Positions 1 to 12,510 of a stretch of 64,000 bases of DNA are shown in pieces. Every line of letters begins with the position of its first letter. The stretch's first letter is position 1. The DNA is taken from assembly GCA_947683425.1 (NCBI GenBank), contig CANTUQ010000081.1, positions 6,630,501-6,694,500 of the forward strand, given 5' to 3'. The notes beneath the pieces were generated by a model that worked only from the letters and a program-made list of their open reading frames with translations, was not told the origin of the DNA and made no database searches. A program made the translations under genes and the position numbers. Origin of the DNA: Excoecaria cochinchinensis (Eukaryota > Streptophyta > Magnoliopsida > Malpighiales > Euphorbiaceae).

Positions 1-195
1 TAGATAAACTATACACACTTTAACACATGAAGCTTTAGGAATATCACTTCTAAAAATCTCTTTCATCGCTTCAGGAGAAGAATCTTTCGACATTCGAAAG
101 AAATGAAGACATTCGCCTCCAGCCAACACAACTATAAGCATTTCTATACTACTCTAGTCCAGAAACAACATAACCTATGCTCTGATACCACTAAC
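1..195 (-). mobile_element. Element A, start of a second internal region (leader)
   Basis: This stretch repeats 5203-5396 almost base for base. It lies just inside an LTR on the minus strand and contains a PBS, so it is the first part of an internal region. The rest lies beyond the left edge. Because another internal region (3584-5396) sits on the other side of the 196-3583 LTR, this is the second repeat of a tandem array and not host flank. Confidence 0.8.
179..190 (-). promoter_or_regulatory. Primer-binding site, initiator tRNA-Met type
   Basis: On the minus strand the 12 bases read TGGTATCAGAGC, the PBS complementary to the 3' end of plant initiator tRNA-Met used by many Ty3/gypsy elements. 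It sits 5 bases inside the LTR end at 196. It would prime minus-strand DNA synthesis. The same site occurs at 5380-5391. Confidence 0.92.
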
Positions 196-2116
196 TGTAA
201 CACCCCCTAACCACCTGTAGAGATTCACCACAGGAATTGTGGAGTGTTACAACTCGAACACATGCACATCAAATAGTTTTATAAAAGAAAATTGAGGATA
301 AATAAATTTCCTCAGATATACATACAGCTATGTATGAATTTCCATACATAATATTACAAAATACATAATATTCTATAACAATTTCTCCTACAATCATGCC
401 TTGTTAACACTCAACAACATGCACATAATATTGTTATGACATCCTTACATTTTGGTTTCATACCCATATATACTCATTCTGAGGAATCACATTCACATAA
501 TCGCAATTCAAGACAAATCTTAACACATCTCATTCACATCCTCATTTCATAGCATTCTTATATAGTCAAATTATTATCATTAGCCTTGCCTAATTATCAT
601 ACATTGACATTCTCTTAATGTTATTTTAGCATATTCGCAACTTGATTTCTACAAATATTCACGTACATACACTTACATCCTCGTGATGAGTCATAACCAC
701 ATAACTGCATCGCATGACAATCATAACATATCACATACTATATTGTATCACAATCACTTCCACTTATTAATTAGTTGGTTAGCCTGCAATTCAAAGATGC
801 GGATAACGGGTATCGCATTGGTACCACTAAGGTACTAGAATCGCATTGAGATCTCATTTACGCATTGGTACCCTTAGGTACATAATATCAATCCACATAT
901 AATAAAATCCAGCAACGATTATTCGCATGGTTTTCACATTGTGATTCCCAAGGAATCAGACACATTTAACGCATGGCTGCAGCACTTGACCCTATAGGCA
1001 TGCCTAACTATCCACTACTTGACTCGCAGCCTTAAGTTGTTAAACATTTTATCGATTTCACATTGATCACTTTTCGCATCACATATGTCGTTGACCAACA
1101 TCACATTCACTTTACACATTCGCATTAGCACATATCTATGCACTTCACTTGCATACTCATTGTGTTTCCAAACTCATTCTTTCATAGTTGATAATCACAT
1201 ATTTAATCACATTCGAGAATCATCATGTTTGTATGCGAATATATATCACTTAATACACACGTAATACTTACCCATAATGTCTTTCAATACAGCTTAAAGC
1301 CTTGCCATTCGGAAGTCCAAACACATTAGGGTTATATTGCAAAAACAGGGCAGGTCACTTCATAATTCACTATCATAGTTAACATATTCGCATGGTATAA
1401 CTCATTCATATAGTCATATGAAGTAGCTCATAACGCATAATAGCTCACACATGTTTGTAAGTATACAATCATGTTCACATTCCTCTCCAAAGTACACATT
1501 CATATAATTCATAATCACTTCAAAAGTAAAAGCATTTAATCACATTTATCATTATCATAATATACAATCACTCATTTATCCTCATGAACCAATATAACAT
1601 CCTTAAATATCTTGCATAATAATTCATTCTAATGGCATTGTACATTCTCATGACAAGGCTCCTTCTCATGTTAAAATCCAAGCACATAGGTTATTTATCG
1701 CATATGTAATTATTTTACTTTATGATACAATCAAGCTTAGTTAGGCTAATCATGCATCTCTATAGTCACATGTTCGCATGATGATGCATTCAAGCTTAGT
1801 TAGGCTATCATGCATCTCTATTTCGCATAGTAACATATTCGCATAATCATCTCAATTATATGCTTATATACTTCATTTATCATATTTGCATCCATGGTTT
1901 TTCATCCTTAATTATCCCCTTTCACATACTTAATTCATCACCCTTAGAACACTTAAAGCTCATAAATATTTATATACATTAGCATGCATAGTTCATCATG
2001 CTTAAGATACTCATTTTATAATGATAAACATGGATTGGACAAGCTATGGGAACTCGTAGTGAAGTTCGGGTGCATTTCGGGAAGTGAAACACTCTAAATA
2101 GACAAAATAGGGAGGG

Positions 2117-2150
2117 GTCACGGTGGCAACGAATTGGTTGTGACCGTGAC
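2117..2150. repeat. Palindromic block in LTR (GTCACGGT...ACCGTGAC)
   Basis: The arms gtcacggtggcaac and gttgtgaccgtgac pair with two mismatches around a 6-base loop. It lies about 1.43 kb from the LTR start. The counterpart in the other LTR copy is at 14630-14663, and similar palindromes occupy comparable places in E2, E4 and J. Confidence 0.8.
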
Positions 2151-2899
2151 ATACTAAATTAAGCAAAACAGAAGCTAACTTTCGACACTGGTTCACACCA
2201 AAATTTTGTACAGCCCAAATGGACGTCTTACACTCAATATTAGGCAACGATCCCTCATAACATTTCTTCCTATATATCTTATCTTTCCAATGGGACAAGT
2301 TTTAGGTCAATTGGACTTTTAAATCAACAGATATGCATTAATCAATATAGACTGTTCCAATGAGCCCGTCCAGGTAGATTCATGTCGATTTTTGAAATTT
2401 TTCAGGCTCTTAAAGTCAGAATTGGTTCATGGTCATTATTAGACGTTTATAGGTATATGTGTCATGGTTCAAATGGAGCTATAAGCACACAATTTGGAGT
2501 TTTAAAACTCTAGTTATAACCAAAACACTACACGAAGGTCTGGTGACATATAAATAGAATTTTTGCCTAACTAGGGTTCACACTTAAATTAAGCACACAA
2601 CAATTCAATCATCAATTTCAACACAAATCAACCATATATTTCAACTACATCATCTCTCAATTGTCACATAATAAACTAATTTACACACACACATAACGAT
2701 AGTTAGTTCCCAAACCTCTCTATCCTTTGCTCCAATGCTCACTTGATACTTGACTCATCAACCTCCATCTTTCCTTTTCTTTTATCATAACCACCTCCAC
2801 ATGTACAACCAAATTCCAGAATTGTAACACCATAATCAATCCTCAATCCCATAAATTCATAAATAAGAAGAAGTAGCATATGAAGGACTATAATTAGTC

Positions 2900-2905
2900 A
2901 CTTAC
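2900..2905 (-). promoter_or_regulatory. Consensus 5' splice site in LTR leader
   Basis: The minus strand reads CAAAG|GTAAGT 677 bases from the LTR start. The same site is kept in the other copy at 15414-15419. Function is inferred from the consensus and its recurrence in other LTR families; no transcript data are available. Confidence 0.5.
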
Positions 2906-3583
2906 CTTTGCAATAATCAACAGATTAATTAACCAGCTAGACATATGATTAACCAGCAGAATTTGTAGAACAAAATGGTAACTTTGAAAGGAAATTCACG
3001 TTGAAGAAGAAGAAGGAATAGATGATTTTAGAGAGAGGAAAGAATGACTGAATACACATGCAAAACTAGTGGGTTTTCTCTCTCTTTAAGCTTTACATTG
3101 CATGTAGGTAGATGAAGTGGCAAAGGCAGAAATTGGCAGCCGGAATCCACCACTCACATCCTCCATTACATGAAAATGCTGAGTTGGCACCTCCAGCAAT
3201 CTCCACTTAGAATCCACTCCCACAATCTTAATTGAGATTAACCTAATTAATCCCCACTAACTCTTGATTAATGCCGCATTAATTTAATCATACATATTTA
3301 TCCATAAGTCACTTAAACTTATTTACTTTCTTCAATGAAGTCCTCCATTTCCCAATTACTCTTAAATCTGATTTCTTCCACTTAATTATTCCATATTAAT
3401 TCAAATCAATTCACTTAACTTATATGCACATTTACAAATTGGCCACTTAAACTTATCTATCATATACAATTGGGTCCTTGATTTCTTAATTGCACTTATG
3501 TCCAAGTTAGCAACTCACTATTAAATTCACCTAATTACCTTAATCGGCCAACATACCACTAGGGTAGATTTCGGGGCATTACA

Positions 3584-3601
3584 ACTCTCCCCTCCTTAAA
3601 A
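3584..3601 (-). promoter_or_regulatory. Polypurine tract of element A
   Basis: The minus strand reads CTTTTAAGGAGGGGAGAGT directly before TGTAATGCCCC. A purine-rich stretch abutting the 3' LTR is the expected primer for plus-strand synthesis. E4 and L carry close relatives at the same place. Confidence 0.85.
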
Positions 3602-3959
3602 GAATTTCGTCCGCGAAATTCATACTTAGGCAAAATAGCTGAGAGTTCAACTCTCACATCCTCTTTTGCTTCCTCTTGCTGGCAGTTCAAACTCTTTAAA
3701 ACATGATTCCCTTTCAGATTATCCATAGAGTTGTTTCAAATCCTCATACATCATATTGTTGCTTAAACACATAATGTATTATACACTTTATGTATTAGTC
3801 TTCCTCTAGTTTTCATAACATTTGCAGAATATAACTGCTGTTAGGAGTACAGTATCCCATCGTAATTCACTAGGTAGTAAATTTTGTTTCTACTTTCAAT
3901 TGACTGCAAAATTCATCGTAGCTTAAAATCACTTCTCTACACATCTACCTACTCATATC

Positions 3960-4510
3960 TTGTTGATTTGTCATTGCCTCATATGATGTAAGACAGCTAG
4001 CAATAAAGCTTTCTTTGCTGCCACATCTAAGGCATGCTCCGATCAAGCTCCAACATTCACTTCTATGGCGCTTACCACAATGGGAACACTATACCCTTTC
4101 TAGTTCCAGATACATAAGAGGATTCTTATCTCCTACTCTTAATAGCTGCTTGAACTATCTGATAATGACTTACAGTTTGAGATGTAGTCATAGAGATTAA
4201 TAGTGCTTTAATTTGCCCCTTCAGTCCATCTTCAAATTGCTGACATCTAAACTCCTCAGTAGCACGTCAGATGGCGCATACTTACTACGTCTATAGAATT
4301 CTTTTTCATACTCTGCCACTTATATACCTCTTTACTCCAAATCTACGGATTACTTCCCATTTACCTCACGATACGCCTTAGTTACATACTTATTCTGGAA
4401 TACATTTTCGAAAAATTCCCAAGTAACTGGTTTTGATAGCATTGGATGCTGAAGAACTAATTTCCACCAATCATACGCTGCACCCTGCTGCAGCGACACT
4501 ACTCATTAAA
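3960..4510 (-). pseudogene. gag relic (capsid domain and zinc knuckles)
   Basis: Minus-strand readings in shifting frames resemble plant Ty3/gypsy Gag. Around 4510-4320 a segment reads A-Y-D-W-W-K and then T-W-E-F-F, the retrotransposon gag domain. Around 4320-4200 there is V-A-E-Y-E-K-E-F. At 4088-4053 a first zinc knuckle reads C-S-H-C-G-K-R-H-R-S-E-C. A second follows at 4037-3994, reading C-L-R-C-G-S-K-E-S, where Ser replaces the usual metal-binding His. Stops and frameshifts interrupt the reading, so no intact Gag can be made. Gag would package the RNA into particles; this copy could only be moved in trans. Confidence 0.75.
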
Positions 4511-5379
4511 CTTGTTATTCTGAGGGACATTTTATTTCCCAAAGGATCCTCTGAACTTTCTAAATCCAATACTCAATTTTTTTTTGACTCATAAAGTCTA
4601 ATCCCATGGAACTCCTCTGCTCCATGCTTTCTCATGGACTCCAGTTACTTCTTCACTCATTTTATTCTTTCTTCATCCAAAATCTTATTCATATTTGTTT
4701 GTATAAACTTCGTAAATCACTTCATTATCTTGGCTTTAATTACTACACCTCACTCCCCTTCAGAAATCCTCTTTCTAACACCAACTATGCATGTACATCC
4801 TGTCAGCTTTCTCTTCAAATGAGTCACATACACTATGTTTTGCACACATGATCAAGGGATGCGAATGATTATATAATGATGTATATATGCAAAATGATGC
4901 AAAAATGCAGTTTATGCAATATCAATGCACTTTTTCCCATCCCCATGTTTTTACATGCTCATGATCAAATGATTTCATTGAGATAGCTGACAGGCATACA
5001 AAACACCACCACTGTATTTCATACTCCACATTATTCTAAATTCTAAACTTATTCATACCCATAATTAACTCAAATTCATGGGATAACTCCCCAATTCAAT
5101 TATCAAATAACTTTTCACTTCGAATTACATAGTAACAATTCTCAGGCGCATACACACATTTACACTATGTCCTGAAAGACCAATCACGTACGCATCACAA
5201 TTAGATAAACTATACACACTTTAACACATGAAGCTTTAGGAATATCACTTCCAAAAATCTCTTTCATCGCTTCAGGAGAAGAATCTTTCGACATTCGAAA
5301 GAAATGAAGACATTCGCATCCAGCTAACACAACTATGAGCATTTCTATACTACTCTAGTCCAGAAACGACTAAACCTAT
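4510..5379 (-). other. Non-coding leader of element A
   Basis: This stretch between the PBS and the gag relic has no long reading frame. It carries two short blocks, near 4950-4925 (GGGATGGGAAAAAGTGCAT) and 4825-4795 (GAGAAAGCTGACAGGATGTACAT), that recur in element E4 at about 40541-40562 and 40677-40701. Shared leader blocks suggest a common packaging or priming sequence; that role is inferred. Confidence 0.55.
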
Positions 5380-5391
5380 GCTCTGATACCA
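5380..5391 (-). promoter_or_regulatory. Primer-binding site, initiator tRNA-Met type (second copy)
   Basis: It reads TGGTATCAGAGC on the minus strand, 5 bases inside the LTR end at 5397, and is identical to the site at 179-190. It fixes the internal side of the right LTR. Confidence 0.92.
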
Positions 5392-5720
5392 CTAACTGTA
5401 ACACCCCCTAACCACCTGTAGAGATTCACCATAGGAATTGTGGAGTGTTACAACTTGAACACATGCACATCAAATAGTTTTATAAAAGAAAATTCAGGAT
5501 AAATAAATTTCCTCAGATATACATACAGCTATGTATGAATTTCCATACATAATATTACAAAATACATAATATTCTATAACAATTTCTCTTTAAAGATACA
5601 TCTTCTACACTTTTTACAAGATGAGCTACGACTACAGGGATTCCTATATGTTGGCTGTTGCCAATGCCGAACTGACTTCCAAATACTATCTTCAAATACC
5701 TACATAGACAAAACATCCAT

Positions 5721-5741
5721 ACTAAGCAATAATCGCTTAGT
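5721..5741. repeat. ACTAAGC...GCTTAGT hairpin in LTR
   Basis: This is a perfect 7-bp stem around a 7-base loop, about 340 bp before the LTR end on the minus strand. Similar hairpins occur in E2, H, E4, F, J and, degraded, L. It is absent from the left LTR because of the 313-bp deletion. Confidence 0.75.
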
Positions 5742-7239
5742 AGGGAACCAATACAATATATATACATATATTTCATAGTATGTAAAATTGTTTGAGGCAC
5801 ATATTAATCTTTAAGCATCACATTCAACATATGCATACATTTATGTGTCACATCCATCATTGCTTTGCTATACTTAATAGATATACACTTTAAAAATGCT
5901 CCTACAATCATGCCTTGTTAACACTCAACAACATGCACATAATATTGTTATGACATCCTTACATTTTGGTTACACACCCTTATATACTCATTCTGAGGAA
6001 TCACATTCACATAATCGCAATTCAAGACAAATCTTAACACATCTCATTCACATCCTCATTTCATAGCATTCTTATATAGTCAAATTATTGTCATTAGCCT
6101 TGCCTAATTATCATACATCGACATTCTCTTAATGTTATTTCAGCATATTCGCAACTTGATTTATACAAATATTCATGAACATACACTTACATCCTCGTGA
6201 TGAGTCATAACCACATAACTGCATCGCATGACAATCATAACATATCACATACTATATTGTATCACAATCACTTCCACTTATTAATTAGTTGGTTAGCCTG
6301 CAATTCAAAGATGCGGATAACGGGTATCGCATTGGTACCACTCAGGTACTAGAATTGCATTGAGATCTCATTTACGCATTAGTACCCTTAGGTACATAAT
6401 ATCAATCCACATATAATAAAATCCAGGAAGGATTATTCGCATGGTTTTTGCATTGTGATTCCCAAGGAATCAGACACATTTAACGCATGGCTGCAGCACT
6501 TGACCCTATAGGCATGCCTAACTATCCACTACTTGACTCGCAGGCTTAAGTTGTTAAACATTTTATCGATTTCACATTGATCACTTTTCACATTACATAT
6601 GTCTTTGACCAACATCACATTCACTGTACACATTCGCATTAGCACATAGCTATTCACTTCACTTGCATACTCATTGTGTTTCCAAACTCATTCTTTCATA
6701 GTTGATAATCACATATTTATTCACATTCGAGAATCATCATGTTTGTATGCGAATATATATCACTTAATACACACATAATACTTACCCATAATGTCTTTCA
6801 ATACAACTTAAAGCCTTGCCATTTGGAAGTCCAAACACATTAGGATTATATTGCCAAAACAGGGTAGGTCACTTCATAATTCACTATCATAGTTAACATA
6901 TTCGCATGGTATATGTAACACCCCAACCCATATGTAGGCGAACCCATCCGCAAGGGAGTGGGAAGCCGTACTAGTAGGTGTGTTACCGAACAGAAGCGAT
7001 TGTAGAGACCGGGTCCTGAGTCAGCCTAGATCGAAGTTACCCAATGATGATAATTGCCTTCACAGGCTTAAAAGGTTAAAAGTGATGGTTTTCTCGTCAA
7101 ATTTGCATTTTAGAGTGAAAAATTAAAAAATAATAAAAAAGATTTAAAAAAATTAATTTTAAAAAATGGGGGCTTAAAATTATGATGTTTTTAGTCTATT
7201 TAAAATTTTAAAAAAATAAAAAAAATAAAAAAAAAATTT

Positions 7240-7560
7240 CGGACCACGAGTGTCGGGCGCAGCAGCGCGCAGGCGCGCTGGCGCCCAGCTTGCAGGCGCC
7301 AGGCACCCAACACGCCGACGCCCAGGCGCCTAGCGCGCTGGGCGCGATTTGGCGACGCGCATGCTGCGCGTCGCTAAAGAGCGACGCGCAGCGTTGCGCG
7401 CCGCACCGCGCGCCTCTGCGCGCGATTCTCGCCCGAGCTCCGCGCGGATTTCGCGCCTCGCCGCGTGAGTGCCCGTCGCTCTATAGCGACGGGCGGCGTC
7501 CCTCTGTGGCGACGGGCGGCGTCCCTCTGTGGCGACGGGCTTCTGGCCGTCGGTACAGGG
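7240..7560. repeat. GC-rich block with palindrome and short tandem repeats
   Basis: This is a strikingly GC-rich island in an AT-rich LTR. A perfect 10-bp palindrome, gcccgtcgct/agcgacgggc, lies at 7471-7480 and 7485-7494. It is followed by tandem copies of GGCGACGGGCGGCGTCCCTC. The many overlapping reading frames on both strands come from base composition; none resembles a known protein. Confidence 0.75.
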
Positions 7561-7781
7561 TCTGATACCCTTTTCCTCTTTTTCAGCCTTTTTTCCGATT
7601 TTTTCACCCAAAAATCCGTTTTTTATCCCATTTTTTTGGGATTTTTGACTTCAAATTAAATTCTAAAATATTTTTTTAGGTAATTAAATAATAAAACTTG
7701 ATTTTATCATTAAAAATAAAATAATTTTGGGTTAAAATAGGTTTTTTTTCCTTAATTAAATTAGGGCAACCTATTTTATCC

Positions 7782-7789
7782 TATAAATA
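7782..7789 (+). promoter_or_regulatory. TATA box of E3 LTR
   Basis: TATAAATA lies 780 bases into the LTR, after the GC-rich block and before a C/T-rich leader. This is the layout of a U3 promoter with transcription starting some 30 bases on. Confidence 0.6.
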
Positions 7790-10068
7790 GTTTATGATGA
7801 AATCAAATGAGCCTCCTCCTCTCTCCACATTTTTTAGACCAGATTTTTCTCTTCATCTTCATCTTCTTCTTCCACCAAAAATTCCAGATTTATTCCCCAA
7901 TCAAAAATCAAAAAGAAAATCAATTGTTTCATTCTTTTTTCAACATAATTTCTTCTAAACATATTTTTTAGAGGAAGTTTTGTTGTTTGATTTAATTTTT
8001 GAGACAAATAGAATAATTATTTGTTCTCAAAATTGTTTTTAACCTTTTATTTTGTGTTCAATAAAAATTTTTTCATTGATTTTGTTTTGAATCTCTTTTT
8101 GATAAAAAATTGATTTTGAGACAAATAAAATAATTGTTTGTCATCAAAATCTAATTTTTATTTGATAAAACTTCAATCAATTTTTCTTTATTTTAATCAA
8201 TAAAACTTTTTTTTGATCAAAATCATTTCTTTAGGCAAAGGTATCAATTCTTTGTTCTTAAAGAATTTTTTATCATTTTTATTTTCATGTTCCTTGGAAT
8301 AAAATTCCAACATTTTCATAATATTTCACTCTAATATTGTGAATCATCAAATAAAGAAATCAATCATCACTTTTCCTTCATCAAATCCAATATTCTAAGG
8401 GTAAATATTCTTGGCTCCATTTCAATTTCTATTTTATTTAATTTATTCATGTATATTGTATTGTTTTTATTGATCTATTTATTGTTTTAATCTATTCATT
8501 TGTTGTATTGATTTTATATTTGTTCCATTTAATTGTTTATACATGATATGATTTTTATTCACATAAATATTGATTGTTTATTAATTTTTAACATGTAATT
8601 AATTTATTTCACTTTAATTCATTATTATTTTTAACATGTAATTAATAAATTCATTTTAATTGATCTTTTTGCCATGAAAATGGTTTATATCATTTGTGAA
8701 CATATTTAATTAATCATATTGTTTAGTTAATTGTTTTCATATCATCTTATCTTATTTTAATTTGTCATTCATTATTTTGTATGTTTAATTGATTTAATCA
8801 CTAACATTATTTTATTTGTATTTTGTTTTATGTCTAAACTCATTTTTTCGCTTGGGGGTTTTTGCGAGCACACCGGGAGGTCCAAAAAGGCTCGTTTGGT
8901 TCATATACATATTTTCATTCGGTTTGTAATATTTTATTTAATTTTGCCATATAATTTTCTTGTAAAATTCTTTATTTAGGCTCGCTAAAAAGAAAATCAC
9001 AAAAACATTTCTATTAATTAACTTGACATTTTTTCTAAATAAAAATGGGACCAATGTCCTAGTTTTTCATACCCAAATAAATCATCACATCAAAACTGTT
9101 TCATAATAAATATGCATGCGAGGACCAATGTTCTCACTATCAATGAATAACCCGTTTTATGCATGTATTCCACTTTTATAAATGGGAGTTGTATTCCGCT
9201 CCTAGTGTTATTGTAATTTATTTTTGAATGCTTTATTTTGGATTTTGCTTACATTTACCGCTTTTGACATGAATGATTGCGCCTTTAATTTTAAATTGCA
9301 TTGTGTGGAAAGTTGATGAAACAATGAATTTAAAACTTAATTATAATATTAATCAAGGTATGAATAAATGAGAAGTCCCGAACCCTGCTCTGGTCTTTGG
9401 GCTCAAGAGGCTAGAGGTTATCCTCCAAGACACCTCTTGTGTCACGAGAATTAGACGTTAATCCTAGGCCTCATGGCCCAATATGGATAAAATGTGCAAG
9501 TCTTAGGCTCTCCGAGGCGAGAGAAACTTTCCCAATGTTCTATTGGGTGGCGACTCCATGAAACCTCCTTGTTGCCCAACATAGACGCACTTGCGATTTA
9601 TCGCAAGCTGTTGACGGACCCACAAATGCCCCGATCGCCCACGTGCGGGCGGTCAGAACGGGCGGCCACGGGGATCCGGCGCGCGTCACAGCGATACAAA
9701 GCATATATATATAACTACGAAAGAATTTAAAACTTTAAGGAGCAAAAACTGAACATACATAATTCACAAATGCGCATATTTTAAACGAAAGCATACACAT
9801 ATACAAATTTACAATCATACAATAGGAGCCTCAGACGAAAGATCGGACAGAGGAAATACTGACATAAATATAAAAATATTTATATCGCCTAAAATATTAC
9901 ATCTTTCTCTTTACATATTATTACATATACATATTATACAGAATTACAAAATCCAGGCTACAGAAACTGAACAAAATACAAAACCTCTAGCTCCTATGTG
10001 GCTGACTCTGCAGATACGCGACTCGAACAAAAGCAAACCTGCCACCTGCACGGGGAAAAGAACCTGTG

Positions 10069-10086
10069 CTAAGCGATAACGCTTAG
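10069..10086. repeat. CTAAGCG...CGCTTAG hairpin in E2
   Basis: This is a perfect 7-bp stem with a 4-base loop in the last part of the E2 LTR (minus orientation). The E4 LTR has the counterpart at 44471-44488. Confidence 0.8.
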
Positions 10087-10276
10087 TGGGGAGAATACAC
10101 GAAAATATAGATGGCCATTCACAACGGTCGCCAAGGCATAACACATACACAAGGGTGAAAGCATAAAATCCTAACAGATAAAAATACATGCTTGCATAAT
10201 ATAGCTATGCACTCGAATGTTCTTGACCACGTTCATACACTCATATGCTTAACACACCCAATTATCATGCAAAATC

Positions 10277-10277
<1 letters not shown>

Positions 10278-10341
<64 letters not shown>
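10278..10341. repeat. (TA)n microsatellite
   Basis: About 64 bases of pure TA alternation within E2. The related E4 LTR carries a shorter TA run at 43213-43244, so the repeat is ancestral to the family. Tyr-Ile reading frames through it are composition artefacts. Confidence 0.9.
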
Positions 10342-10343
<2 letters not shown>

Positions 10344-11538
10344 AAACATATTGTTGTTATGCCAAAAGATATATACCAGCTCAAACCCAAGAGACGATGT
10401 CAAAACACCACACTTCAACTGCGCAAGCCTATTACATAATTTATCATGCCATGAACGTAAACACATAATAACATATCGAAATTACTACGATAGCTAACAA
10501 CAAGGAGCTATATATCATCGTATTAAATTTGTTACATATGCTAGTTCAAGATCATATTCATAAGTATGCAAATCGGTATACTTAATCTTAATAACTAACA
10601 ATACATATTCACATTAATATACATATACTTCAACCACAGCATTTAGTAATTCAGACTCGCATTCATATACATATTAATTTATCAAAACTACTATCCAGAA
10701 ATGTAGTGTCCATATTATGTGACACACCGACTTCACATACACATACTATAAACAAGATAATTTACAGATAAAAACAAAGGTACAATATACAGGTCAGAGT
10801 TACATTTAGCCTGTTCAGAGACTTGTAATCACATTCACATATCCCAAAATCATACTCATATGGATATCACATTCTTATGTTCGTAACTAATCAGAATCGT
10901 ATGCTTTTAAACACAACATAACAAATCATCCACCTGCTGACTCACAATAGTGGATATCGAGTAACTGAATTGTACCTTACGGGTACAAATCAAACACATA
11001 AGGTACCTTACGGGTACCAATCGAACACATAAGGTACCTTACGGGTACCAATCGAACACATAATATAATGTACCTTACAGGTACGAGTCAAAAAGCAACA
11101 TCATCTTTTTTCACATTCCAAAACATTTCACATAAAAGGGTTCGCAAGGAACCAGCCAGGGACCTGATCAGGGTCCGTTCGTTCAAAGGGTGCTGCAGCT
11201 ACACTTATATAGACTCTATTAGGCATGCCTAACTATCCACTTACTTGACTCTAGCAGGTCATGCATCATTCAAATCATGTGTCAAATCAGACAGTATATA
11301 AATATCGTCATACATAGCCCAGAGTATAGTAGACATATAAAGAAATTCATATCATCAGCCATGCATCATACTACTCCTATTATGAAGCATACAATATAAT
11401 TCCTTCAACATACTTTAGCACTATTCAATGTTTTAAAACTTATCAGAATCAAATATAGAAACATTATCATCCCAATCATTAACTGAACATTCAAATTTTA
11501 CTTTTAACAACTAACCATTCTTTACAAGAACAGAGTAG

Positions 11539-11717
11539 GTCACGGTCACAACCAGATTGGTTGTCACCGTGACATACCAAAACTCTCGGCAGAAAGCAAA
11601 CTTGGGATACCTCACGGTGGTAACCCATTAGGTTGTCACCGTGACATACCCACACCCCAAAACAGAATGCACTTCTGGGGTACATCACGGTGGTAACCCA
11701 TTAGGTTGTCACCGTGA
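11539..11717. repeat. 73-bp tandem repeat built on a palindrome (3 copies)
   Basis: Palindromes of the form TCACGGT...ACCGTGA start at 11539, 11612 and 11685, giving a period of 73. Each can fold into a long stem with a short loop. They lie in the central part of the E2 LTR. Confidence 0.85.
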
Positions 11718-12405
11718 CATACTCACAATCCAGAACAGAATGTTATTCCTTACACTTTATCATATCATTCATACCAATTAATTGCACATTTATATAAATA
11801 CTTACTTACTCGGTTTGCTACCTTATGGGTCTCCATTAAAAGAGAAATTCATGAGCTAAAAGCATTAAATCACATTTATCATTATCATGTTATATAATCA
11901 CTGAAATATCCACATGAACTATAATAGCATCATAAATATCTTGCATAATAATACATTTTACTAACATTTATTATCAATGCATGCATCATATAATATCGTT
12001 AGGTAATTACTTCAATCATACATTCACTGTTCGTAACCCATATATATATATGTATATATCATTAAGCAAACTCATTTCAGGTGATGTCTTCATGTGTATA
12101 TAACTTAAATCTTAATTCATAACTATGCATACTTGTCCATATCTTACACGTTTATATAGATTGAAGTATTATAATGCTCATTAATGTCATTGAACTTAAC
12201 TTGATTCTAATACATACAATTACACATCATTACTTCATTAATTTGATATTAATCTTAATCCTAATCATGTTTATTTTCCAAGTGATAAATATTATTATAC
12301 TCATTTAATAGTCCTAAACATACATCAGATGGATCCTAGAAAGTTCTGGTGCAAAACGGGTTCAATTCGGGAAGAAAAACACCTAAAATGGTCAAGACAG
12401 AAGGG

Positions 12406-12510
12406 GTCACAGTGGTAATGAATTTGGTTACCACCGTGAGGTCCAAACTAAGCGTTTTGCCCAAAATTTTCATATGTCACGGTGGTAATGAACTTGGTTA
12501 CCACCGTGAC
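12406..12510. repeat. Second palindrome pair, 70-bp period
   Basis: Two further copies, at 12406-12440 and 12476-12510, pair GTCAC(A/G)GTGGTAA with TTACCACCGTGA(C/G). They are about 1.4-1.5 kb from the LTR start, like the single palindrome in the element A LTR. Confidence 0.85.

Larger units (their letters stand above)
196..3583 (-). mobile_element. Element A, left LTR (3.39 kb)
   Basis: On the plus strand it runs from TGTAACACCCCC to GGGGCATTACA, so on the minus strand it starts TGTAATGCCCC and ends GGTGTTACA. A purine-rich tract lies just outside its 5' end (3584-3601) and a PBS just outside its 3' end (179-190), so it works as 3' LTR for one unit and 5' LTR for the next. It matches 5397-16097 minus the nested insert, but lacks a 313-bp block present there at 5588-5900. 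It contains a palindrome at 2117-2150 and a GTAAGT splice-donor match at 2900-2905. The lineage (Tekay/Del-like) is inferred from the LTR ends, the PBS and the gag remnant next to it. Confidence 0.9.
3584..5396 (-). mobile_element. Element A, short internal region with gag relic and no pol
   Basis: This is the 1.8 kb between two LTRs. Read on the minus strand it holds the PBS, a leader of about 0.9 kb (5396-4510), a degraded gag (4510-3960), and then about 0.35 kb leading to the PPT. The last part encodes a short K-Y-E-F-R-G-R-N-S-F-like reading typical of the 3' end of plant gypsy pol. Protease, reverse transcriptase, RNase H and integrase are missing, so the unit is a non-autonomous deletion derivative similar in layout to gag-only terminal-repeat elements. 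Confidence 0.85.
7001..9690 (+). mobile_element. E3: Tat-type solo LTR (2.69 kb), nested in E2
   Basis: It begins TGTAGAGACCGGGTCCTGAG and ends GCGCGCGTCACA, with a perfect TSD, GCGAT, at 6996-7000 and 9691-9695. No internal sequence remains. The order is a start block, a GC-rich block (about 7240-7560), TATAAATA at 7782-7789, a T-rich leader, and an end block containing the GGTGGCGACTCC motif seen in the other Tat-type LTRs here. It is the youngest layer of this nest because it interrupts E2, which interrupts A. Confidence 0.92.

Noticed and set aside
7290..7611. Overlapping Arg/Ala-rich reading frames on both strands.
   Set aside because: Caused by GC-rich tandem sequence in the E3 LTR; no domain, and in an LTR flanked by a target-site duplication.
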